The notes beneath the pieces were generated by a model. The model saw only the letters and a program-made list of their open reading frames with translations, was not told where the DNA came from and did no database searches. Shown piece by piece: positions 32,801-39,216 of a stretch of DNA of 39,216 nucleotides. Every line of letters begins with the position of its first letter. Within the stretch, counting starts at the first letter, position 1. Location: positions 1-39,216 of the forward strand of contig CACYSG010000019.1 of the NCBI GenBank assembly GCA_902776955.1. The letters run 5' to 3'. Source of the stretch: an uncultured Bacteroidales bacterium. GTDB lineage: Bacteria; Bacteroidota; Bacteroidia; Bacteroidales; Muribaculaceae. Both the position numbers and the translations under genes were made by a program.

Positions 32801-33874
32801 ATGATAAGTTCCATCATAGACCAAAATACTGTCGACCGGCTGCGCTCGCTCATCAACGGTGTGCATCGAATCGTTATCACATGCCACAAGTCGCCTGACG
32901 GAGATGCGTTGGGGTCGACGTTGGCGTTGTGCCATGTGCTCAGGCGCTTGGGCAAGGAGGCTTATGTGGTCACGCCCGATATGGCGCCCAAGGCACTGGA
33001 GTTCATCCCCGGTGTTCGCGACATTGCCGTGTTCACTAAGCATGAGGCGCGCGTGCGTCACTATCTGGAGCAAGCCGAATTGCTGTTCTGCCTCGACTTC
33101 AATGCGATGCATCGCATTGACCGTCTGGGCGAGTTGATTGAGCCCTTGAAGATCAAGCGCGTGCTTATTGACCACCACCTTGATCCAGATGATGTCTTTG
33201 ACGTGAAGATTTCTGTCCCCGAGGCATCTTCGACCTGTGAGCTGGTGTTCCGCGTGTTCATGCAGATGGGCCTGTTGCGCTTCATGGACCGTCATGCGGC
33301 CAGTTGCCTGTATGTGGGCCTGCTGACCGATACCGGCGGGTTTGCCTACAGCTGCGACAACCCCGAGTTCTACGAGATCATGGCGTCGGTGATGCGTCGC
33401 AACTTTGACCGCATCACGCTCTATAACAAGGCGATGAACACCTTCAGTGCCGACAGTCTGCGTCTTCAGGGCTATGCCATGAGTGAGAAGATGAAACTTT
33501 TCCCCCAGCATGGCGCTTCGCTCATTGTCCTGAGCAAGGAAGAGCTCGAGCGCTTCAATTACAGCCGTGGCGACACCGAGACCCTCGTCAACAAGCCACT
33601 GGCCATCCCCGAGATCTATTGGAGCGTGTTCCTGCGCGAGGACGTTGACCGCATCAAGGTCTCCTGCCGTTCCCAGGGCGATTTCTCGGTCAGCGACATC
33701 TGCGCCAAGTATTTCAACGGCGGTGGCCATCAGAATGCAGCCGGCGGTGACTTCATGGGTACACTAGCCGAGGCCGAGGCACTGTTTTACAAGGTGCTCG
33801 GTGACCTTTTCCCTGATATTCCCGTGAATGAAACGTTAACACCATCCCAAGAACAACAAGAACAAACACCATAA
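32801..33874 (+). CDS. nrnA: DHH-family phosphoesterase (NrnA-like)
   Basis: 357 residues. Residues about 25-160 are the DHH domain with HKSPDGDALGS, LDFNA and LIDHHLDP (metal ligands); about 240-340 are the DHHA1 domain with GGGHQNAAGG. NrnA-type enzymes degrade very short RNAs and remove the 3' phosphate from pAp; related proteins cleave cyclic dinucleotides, so the substrate is not certain. The last 15 residues are Gln/Glu-rich and probably loose. A DUF4827 gene starts 2 nt after its stop, and glmM follows. Confidence 0.88.
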   Translation: MISSIIDQNTVDRLRSLINGVHRIVITCHKSPDGDALGSTLALCHVLRRLGKEAYVVTPDMAPKALEFIPGVRDIAVFTKHEARVRHYLEQAELLFCLDFNAMHRIDRLGELIEPLKIKRVLIDHHLDPDDVFDVKISVPEASSTCELVFRVFMQMGLLRFMDRHAASCLYVGLLTDTGGFAYSCDNPEFYEIMASVMRRNFDRITLYNKAMNTFSADSLRLQGYAMSEKMKLFPQHGASLIVLSKEELERFNYSRGDTETLVNKPLAIPEIYWSVFLREDVDRIKVSCRSQGDFSVSDICAKYFNGGGHQNAAGGDFMGTLAEAEALFYKVLGDLFPDIPVNETLTPSQEQQEQTP

Positions 33875-33876
33875 TT

Positions 33877-34464
33877 ATGATCATGAAAAGATTTTCTACG
33901 GTTTACATGCTGATGTGCGGACTGTGTGCCATCACGCTGTTCACCGCTTGTAACAACGACCAGAGTTATGCCGACCGCTTGAACGACGAGCGTAATGCCG
34001 TGAATGCCTATCTTGCCGATCACCGCGTTGAGATGAAGATTCCCGAGGATTCGGTCTTTGAGGTGGGCGAGAACGCGCCGTTCTACCGCATCGACGCCGA
34101 CGGTAATGTCTTTATGCAGGTGCTCAACGCCGGTAACCGCGTTACCGACCGCGCAAAGAAAGGAGAACCGATATACTTCCGTTACTCGCGTTATAACCTG
34201 GCCACGTGGTATGCCGATGGCATCATGGCCCTCACCAGCGGAAACGAGAACACAATGGATGCCGCGTCGTGCTCCTTCAATTTCTCGGACTATACCTTGC
34301 CGTCCTCATCGCAGTGGGGTTACGGCATACAATATCCGTTGTTGTTCCTGGGCGTCGAGTGTGAGGTGAACCTCGTCGTCAAGTCGCAGTACGGCTTTAC
34401 CAGCGAGATTTCCTACGTTACGCCCTTCCTCTTCCACGTGCGTTACTACCACAGTCAAATCTAA
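33877..34464 (+). CDS. DUF4827-type lipoprotein
   Basis: 195 residues. Signal peptide with lipobox-like FTACNND (Cys near residue 25), so it is a membrane-anchored periplasmic or surface protein. The mature domain resembles DUF4827, which looks like a peptidyl-prolyl isomerase of the FKBP fold: KKGEPIYFRYSRYNLATW, then SSQWGYGIQYPLLFLGVECEVNLVV. Whether it has isomerase activity is unknown. Start at 33877; ATG 33883 in the same frame is equally possible. It sits 2 nt after the DHH gene, hence one operon, and is followed by heptad repeats and glmM. Confidence 0.75.
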   Translation: MIMKRFSTVYMLMCGLCAITLFTACNNDQSYADRLNDERNAVNAYLADHRVEMKIPEDSVFEVGENAPFYRIDADGNVFMQVLNAGNRVTDRAKKGEPIYFRYSRYNLATWYADGIMALTSGNENTMDAASCSFNFSDYTLPSSSQWGYGIQYPLLFLGVECEVNLVVKSQYGFTSEISYVTPFLFHVRYYHSQI

Positions 34465-34478
34465 CTTCTAAAATAGCT

Positions 34479-34542
34479 GTTAGCTATTAGCCGTTAGCCT
34501 TTAGCTGTTAGCTTTAACCTTTAAACTTTAACCTTTAAACTA
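34479..34542. repeat. Heptanucleotide-period repeat upstream of glmM
   Basis: GTTAGCTATTAGCCG-type units with a 7-nt period change into CTTTAAC/CTTTAAA units just before the glmM start. It fills most of the 86-bp gap. Confidence 0.8.
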
Positions 34543-34550
34543 CACTAATC

Positions 34551-35936
34551 ATGTCACTGATTAAATCAATATCCGGAATTCGCGGAACCATCGGCGGAAG
34601 GGCCGGTGATGGTCTGTCGCCACTCGATATCGTCAAGTTCGCATCGGCATATGCCACCTTTATGCGTCGCAACTCGCCCGTTCAGTCCAATGTCATTGTT
34701 GTGGGCCGTGATGCCCGCCTGTCGGGCCGCATGGTGCTGAATACCGTTGTCGGCACCCTCACGGGCATGGGCTTTGACGTGGTAAACATCGGCCTGGCCA
34801 CCACACCGACTACCGAGCTTGCCGTTGTCGGCGAGCATGCCTGCGGCGGAATCATTATCACCGCTTCCCATAATCCCAAACAGTGGAACGCCCTCAAACT
34901 CCTCAACCACAACGGCGAGTTCCTCACCGATGCCGAGGGACGCGAGGTGCTGCGCCTGGCCGAAGCCGAGGACTTTGACTATGCTGACGTTGACCACTTG
35001 GGCCGCGAACAGAAAAACTACACGTGGCTGCGCCGCCACATCGAGCATGTGCTCGCACTTGACCTGGTAGATGTCGAGGCCATCCGCAAGGCCGACTTCA
35101 CCGTTGCCGTCGATGCCGTCAACTCGGTGGGCGGTATCGCCATTCCTCAACTTCTCGAGGCCTTGGGCGTGAAGAAGGTAGAGAAACTCTTCTGTGACCC
35201 GACCGGTAACTTCGGCCACACGCCGGAGCCTATTCCCGAGAACCTGACTGCCATCAGCGACTTCATGCGCCAGGGCAAGGCCGATGTGGGCTTTGTCGTG
35301 GATCCCGATGTGGACCGCTTGGCCATCGTGATGGAGAACGGCGAGTTCTTTGTCGAGGAATACACCCTGGTTGCCGTAGCCGACTACGTGCTGTCCCATA
35401 CCCCTGGCTCGACCGTGAGCAACCTCTCGTCGTCGCGCGCCCTGCGTGACGTGACCGTTAACCACGGCTGCACCTACACTGCCGCAGCGGTGGGTGAGGT
35501 GAATGTCACTACGGAGATGCGCCGCACGGGTGCCGTCATCGGTGGCGAGGGCAACGGAGGCGTCATCTATCCTGCCAGCCACTATGGCCGCGATGCCCTC
35601 GTGGGCGTTGCACTATTCCTGTCGTTGCTTGCCCATAGCGGCAAGACCGTCAGCCAGCTCAAGCAGACTTACCCGCAGTACAGCATCGCCAAAACCAAGC
35701 TCGAACTCAAGCCCGAGATGGATGTTGACGCCATCCTCAAGGCCGTTGAGAACCACTATCAGGGCGAGCAGATGACGACCATTGACGGCGTTAAGATCGA
35801 CTTTGCCGACGGTTGGGTGCACCTGCGCAAGAGCAATACCGAGCCCATCATCCGCATCTACAGCGAGGCTCACTCGATGGAAGAGGCCGAGCGACTGGGT
35901 GAGGATGTGAAGAAGATTGTCCTGTCGTTGATCTGA
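34551..35936 (+). CDS. glmM: Phosphoglucosamine mutase
   Basis: 461 residues of the alpha-D-phosphohexomutase family. It converts glucosamine 6-phosphate to the 1-phosphate for UDP-GlcNAc, needed for peptidoglycan and LPS. Seen: IKSISGIRGTIGG at the N terminus, the active-site TASHNP (phospho-Ser near 106), the metal loop DPDVDR, the sugar-binding GEGNGGV and the C-terminal phosphate loop RKSNTEPIIRIY. Phosphoglucomutase/phosphomannomutase activity cannot be excluded, but the N terminus and length fit the GlmM annotated in Bacteroidetes. It follows the DUF4827 gene and ends before a palindromic element. Confidence 0.9.
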   Translation: MSLIKSISGIRGTIGGRAGDGLSPLDIVKFASAYATFMRRNSPVQSNVIVVGRDARLSGRMVLNTVVGTLTGMGFDVVNIGLATTPTTELAVVGEHACGGIIITASHNPKQWNALKLLNHNGEFLTDAEGREVLRLAEAEDFDYADVDHLGREQKNYTWLRRHIEHVLALDLVDVEAIRKADFTVAVDAVNSVGGIAIPQLLEALGVKKVEKLFCDPTGNFGHTPEPIPENLTAISDFMRQGKADVGFVVDPDVDRLAIVMENGEFFVEEYTLVAVADYVLSHTPGSTVSNLSSSRALRDVTVNHGCTYTAAAVGEVNVTTEMRRTGAVIGGEGNGGVIYPASHYGRDALVGVALFLSLLAHSGKTVSQLKQTYPQYSIAKTKLELKPEMDVDAILKAVENHYQGEQMTTIDGVKIDFADGWVHLRKSNTEPIIRIYSEAHSMEEAERLGEDVKKIVLSLI

Positions 35937-35977
35937 TGCGAAATTGACAAGGATAAAAGGCTGATATTTAGCTTTAT

Positions 35978-36045
35978 ATAGACGCAAAACGCCATCACAG
36001 AGACGCAAGATCTTGCCTAGGAGACGCAAGATTTTGCGTCTCTAC
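35978..36045. repeat. GAGACGCAA palindrome, copy 2, with partial copies
   Basis: GAGACGCAA at 36021-36029 pairs with TTGCGTCTC at 36034-36042 around GATT. Two partial copies precede it: AGACGCAAGATCTTGC near 36000-36016 and TAGACGCAAAACG near 35980. It lies between convergent genes and may act as a terminator for both. Confidence 0.75.
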
Positions 36046-36093
36046 TGTGAGGGTGTTTTTTTGTGTGACTATCGTTAATTTGAGGAAATAGCG

Positions 36094-37185
36094 CTACTTG
36101 TTTGGCGTGACGGTGATGACGGCATATTCCGAGTCGGTGCCGATGCGGAATTTGCCGCCCCAGATGCCGATGCCCGAGCTGACGTAGTAGTCGGTGTTGC
36201 CGCGTTTCCACTGCCCGTAATCACACTCATACATCGCCCGAGTGACCCAGTTCAGGGGCCACACCTGTCCGCGATGGGTGTGTCCGCTCAGCTGCAGGTC
36301 CACACCGCAATGCTCTGCCTCCTCGAGATGGTAGGGCTGGTGGTCGAGCAAGATGATGTATTGATCGCGGTTCACGCCGTTCACCAGTTGCTCGACGCTC
36401 TTGCGAGAGCGGTTGCTGCGGTCGTCTCGTCCCACGATGGTCACGCCCGGCGCCACACTGGCCGTATCGTCGCGCAGGATGCGGATTCCTGTCTCTTGTA
36501 GCAGGTCCAACGCCTTGTCGATGCCGGTGATGTACTCGTGGTTGCCCAGGCAAGCGACGACAGGCGCCTGCAGGCGTTGCAGCTGGGCGGCGGTGCCTTG
36601 TGCCTTCAACGGGCGCACGTTGCCGTCAATCATGTCGCCCGCGATGAGAATCAGGTCGGGCTGCTCGGCATTAATCATATCCACCCATCGTCCCACCTCG
36701 TCGCTGCGGTTGTGGAAACCGGCGTGCAGGTCGCTGAGCATCACGATCTTGAGCGGGTGCTCCAGGTGTTTATCGGTCGTGAGGTTGATTTCCTGGCGTT
36801 GCTTGTTGCGGTAGTGCATGTTGCCGGCGATGATGGTGGTGAGCATCAATCCCGTCAGCACCACCGTCGTGATGGCGTTGTCCTTGAGCCAAGAGCCCGG
36901 CACCAGATGCACCAGTCGGCCGATGTCCAGCAGCAGGAAAGCCATCAGGAGATAGAACATGATGATCAGCCAGGAATTGCCGATCTCATACATCGCCGTA
37001 GCCACAGCCAAGGGCAGGCTGTCGCTCTTGAATTGCATCACCATGCAGGCCAGCGCAGCGAACATGAGCACGATGACAACCGTCTTGACTGCCGTCGAGA
37101 AAGGCAGCACGCGCCACACGTGCCATGATACATAGCCCAGCATGACCAGCATCACGGTCAATGCAATGATGAAGAATTTTGCCAT
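36094..37185 (-). CDS. Membrane-anchored metallophosphoesterase
   Basis: 363 residues. Four hydrophobic helices occupy residues about 3-23, 31-51, 68-92 and 103-123. A calcineurin-like phosphoesterase domain follows: IVMLSDLHAG (near 150), LILIAGDMIDG, CLGNHEY and LSGHTHRGQVW, all two-metal ligands. The domain probably faces the periplasm. Substrate is unknown; similar proteins include UDP-diacylglucosamine and nucleotide-cleaving enzymes, but no such gene is adjacent. A -7 box at 37205-37212 lies 20 nt upstream of the start, and the gene diverges from the helicase. Confidence 0.88.
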   Translation of the reverse strand: MAKFFIIALTVMLVMLGYVSWHVWRVLPFSTAVKTVVIVLMFAALACMVMQFKSDSLPLAVATAMYEIGNSWLIIMFYLLMAFLLLDIGRLVHLVPGSWLKDNAITTVVLTGLMLTTIIAGNMHYRNKQRQEINLTTDKHLEHPLKIVMLSDLHAGFHNRSDEVGRWVDMINAEQPDLILIAGDMIDGNVRPLKAQGTAAQLQRLQAPVVACLGNHEYITGIDKALDLLQETGIRILRDDTASVAPGVTIVGRDDRSNRSRKSVEQLVNGVNRDQYIILLDHQPYHLEEAEHCGVDLQLSGHTHRGQVWPLNWVTRAMYECDYGQWKRGNTDYYVSSGIGIWGGKFRIGTDSEYAVITVTPNK

Positions 37186-37204
37186 ATCTGTCTAATTTTG
37201 TCGA

Positions 37205-37212
37205 CAAAAGTA
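37205..37212 (-). promoter_or_regulatory. -7 box of the metallophosphoesterase gene
   Basis: CAAAAGTA reads TACTTTTG on the minus strand, 20 nt before the start codon. No clear -33 box. Confidence 0.5.
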
Positions 37213-37255
37213 ATAAAAAATCCCATCTAGCACCATCGGTATGGGTAATAATCAT

Positions 37256-37263
37256 TAATTTTG
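37256..37263 (+). promoter_or_regulatory. -7 box of the helicase gene
   Basis: TAATTTTG fits the consensus and lies 30 nt before the start codon at 37293. No clear -33 box. Confidence 0.55.
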
Positions 37264-37292
37264 TGTTTTATATTGACTCAGAGCAATTCCAC

Positions 37293-38615
37293 ATGAAGGA
37301 GAAAGAGATATTGCAGACGGTAAAGCAACGCATGGGCATCGATGCGCTCAACGACATGCAGCAGCGGGCCCTGGAGGCGTGGAAGTCGGGCGGGGGAGAC
37401 CTGATCCTCTATTCACCCACGGGAACGGGCAAGACGCTCGCATTTGTCATGTGCCTGTTGCAGGCGCTCAAGCCGCCGATGCAGCAGTTGCAGGCTGTCG
37501 TGCTGTCGCCTTCGCGCGAACTGGTGATGCAGACCGAGCGCGTCTTGCGAACTCTCGCCACCGGCTACAAGGTGACCGCTTGTTACGGCGGTCATGCCGT
37601 GAGCGACGAGAAGGCGTCGCTGGCTGTCGTTCCCGATGTCGTCGTCGCCACTCCGGGCCGCCTGCTGGACCACCAGCGTCGAGGGCATATCGACCTGGGC
37701 GGCACGCGCCTGCTGGTGCTTGACGAGATGGACAAATCGCTGGAGTTGGGGTTTGAGGACGAGATGCGTCACCTGTTGAAGCACATGCCGCGCATCAACC
37801 GCCGCATCCTCGCATCGGCAACAGTGCTGGATGTGGTTCCCGACTATGTGCGGCTCCACAATCCCACCACGCTCAACGTGCTGGAACAGGCCGAACAGCC
37901 CGCCGAGCGGATTACCGTGTGGCAGGTGGAATCGGACAGCAAGGACAAACTCCAGGCCTTGCACGACCTGTTGCTCAGCCTCGACGGCGGCAAAGCCATC
38001 GTGTTTGCCAACTACCGCGAGAGCGCCGAGCGCATCCATCAGTCGCTCGTCAAGGGACACATCCATGCGGCCCTCTATCACGGAGCGATGGAGCAACAAG
38101 ACCGTGAGCGCGCCGTGTCCATCCTCAACAACGGCACCGTCGACGTGATGGTGTCGACTGACCTGGCCTCCCGCGGCCTCGACATCGACTCGGTGGAGCA
38201 CATCATCCACTATCACCTGCCGGTGAGCGAGCAGGTTTATGTGCACCGTAACGGTCGTACTGCCCGTGTGGATGCAGAGGGCAACGCCTATGTGATTACC
38301 GCCCCCGACGAGTCCTTGCCCGCCTGGGTGACCATCGACAAGAAGTTTTCCCTCCACCCCGCGTCAGCGATGCGTCGCCCGCCGATGCTGACGCTCTATT
38401 TCCAGGCCGGCAAGAAGGAGAAAATCTCACGAGGGGACATCCTGGGATTCATCGCAGCCAACACCGAGGTAGATGCAGCCGAAATCGGCCGCATCGACGT
38501 GCGCGACCACTATGCCCTTGCCGCTGTGCCGCGCGGACGTGCCCGCGAGATTCTCGACACCCTTAAATCGGCCAAAATTAAGGGCAAAAAGGTGAGAATC
38601 TCCCTGCTTGGATAA
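37293..38615 (+). CDS. DEAD-box RNA helicase, DbpA-like
   Basis: 440 residues. Two RecA-like domains with SPTGTGKT (near 42), PSRELVMQ, TPGRLLDH, DEMD (near 144; the family's DEAD with Met), SAT, STDLASRGLDID and HRNGRTAR. Residues about 370-440 form a DbpA-type RNA-binding domain (ISRGDILGFIAAN...KGKKVRISLLG), which in E. coli guides DbpA to 23S rRNA hairpin 92 during 50S assembly. A similar role in ribosome assembly is therefore likely. I chose ATG 37293 because a -7 box lies upstream; the frame extends further but through that promoter. Confidence 0.92.
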   Translation: MKEKEILQTVKQRMGIDALNDMQQRALEAWKSGGGDLILYSPTGTGKTLAFVMCLLQALKPPMQQLQAVVLSPSRELVMQTERVLRTLATGYKVTACYGGHAVSDEKASLAVVPDVVVATPGRLLDHQRRGHIDLGGTRLLVLDEMDKSLELGFEDEMRHLLKHMPRINRRILASATVLDVVPDYVRLHNPTTLNVLEQAEQPAERITVWQVESDSKDKLQALHDLLLSLDGGKAIVFANYRESAERIHQSLVKGHIHAALYHGAMEQQDRERAVSILNNGTVDVMVSTDLASRGLDIDSVEHIIHYHLPVSEQVYVHRNGRTARVDAEGNAYVITAPDESLPAWVTIDKKFSLHPASAMRRPPMLTLYFQAGKKEKISRGDILGFIAANTEVDAAEIGRIDVRDHYALAAVPRGRAREILDTLKSAKIKGKKVRISLLG

Positions 38616-38683
38616 TATTTTTTAACTTTTCACGTTATGATATATATTAACGCCTTAAACTTAAATCAAGCAATTGCATAACT

Positions 38684-39216
38684 ATGAAACCTGAAGAAAG
38701 AAAACGAGACCTTTATTTCCTGAAGCTGCTATCCCGCAGTTTCCCGAATGTGGCTACCGCCAGCACCGAGATCATCAATCTCGAGGCCATTCTCAACTTG
38801 CCCAAGGGCACTGAGCACTTCCTGGCCGACCTTCACGGAGAGTACCTGGCTTTCCAGCACGTGCTGCGCAACGCCAGCGGTACCATTAAGCGCAAAGTGG
38901 GTGAGATCTTCAGCGACTCGCTCAGCACGCGTGAGCAGAAAGACCTGTGCACGCTCATCTACTATCCAGCCGAGAAACTTGAGCTCGTCAAAGACGAAAT
39001 CACCGACAAGGAAGAGCTTAACGACTGGTACTTCATCACCATCAACAGGCTGGTCAAGGTTTGCCGCAACGTGTCATCCAAATACAGCCGCTCCAAGGTT
39101 CACAAAGCGCTGCCCCAGGATTTCTCCTACATCATCCAGGAGCTGTTGCACGAACACAGCAGCGACCCGAACAAGCAGGCCTATGTTGACGTGATCATCA
39201 AGACCATCATCTCGAC
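38684..39216 (+). CDS. fbp: Fructose-1,6-bisphosphatase class III, N-terminal part
   Basis: The first 177 residues of a protein cut off by the window edge. It begins MKPEERKRDLYFLKLLSRSF, then PNVATASTEIINLEAILNLP and FLADLHGEYLAFQHVLRNASG; the DLHGE is the first metal-binding site of the phosphoesterase domain. This start and order match class III fructose bisphosphatases (about 650 residues), which serve gluconeogenesis in Firmicutes and Bacteroidetes. It follows the helicase by 68 nt on the same strand. The frame is open to the last base, with no sign of damage. Confidence 0.9.
   Translation, partial: MKPEERKRDLYFLKLLSRSFPNVATASTEIINLEAILNLPKGTEHFLADLHGEYLAFQHVLRNASGTIKRKVGEIFSDSLSTREQKDLCTLIYYPAEKLELVKDEITDKEELNDWYFITINRLVKVCRNVSSKYSRSKVHKALPQDFSYIIQELLHEHSSDPNKQAYVDVIIKTIIS

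Overview
The window looks like chromosomal DNA of a gut-type Bacteroidales bacterium, close to Muribaculaceae or Prevotellaceae (my inference). The grounds are: many promoters fitting the Bacteroidetes -7 box TAnnTTTG, some with TTG or TTTG about 20 nt upstream; no clear Shine-Dalgarno sequences; the gene order rny - PSP1/RicT-like - gldH; a Rho factor with a very long disordered insertion; BspA-type leucine-rich-repeat proteins with dockerin and cohesin-like modules; and DUF4252 and DUF4827 lipoproteins.

Layout. 1-1231 holds no convincing gene, only diverged repeats and hairpins, and is followed by tRNA-Ala(GGC) on the minus strand. 1423-6293 (+) carries a coiled-coil protein, zapA, a candidate 6S RNA, RNase Y, a RicT/PSP1 protein, gldH and a GtrA-like membrane protein. 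A strong bidirectional terminator separates these from a minus-strand CCA-adding enzyme fused in frame to an O6-alkylguanine-DNA alkyltransferase. Then come rho - ruvX - def (+), two tandem beta-barrel proteins, nth and pheS (all -).

15455-22870 is the accessory part. It has three secreted dockerin proteins (two of them BspA LRR proteins that duplicated in tandem with their promoter) and a RepA-like ATPase whose nucleotide-binding motifs have eroded. That ATPase lies between two arrays of an 85-bp GC-rich palindromic repeat.

22871-39216 is mostly core carbon metabolism: ackA, pta and pgk (-); a DUF4252 lipoprotein, galK, galM and a sugar nucleotidyltransferase (+); a highly structured intergenic element; a cytoplasmic GH13 enzyme (-); a DHH phosphoesterase, a DUF4827 lipoprotein and glmM (+); a membrane metallophosphoesterase (-); a DbpA-like DEAD-box helicase (+); and the start of a class III fructose-1,6-bisphosphatase that runs off the window.

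The best candidates for something new are the CCA/MGMT fusion, the eroded ATPase inside its palindromic arrays, the cohesin/dockerin/LRR cluster and the structured element at 30600-30900. Heptanucleotide-period repeats and a GAGACGCAA palindrome recur between genes. All family calls rest on reading motifs by eye; no search was run.
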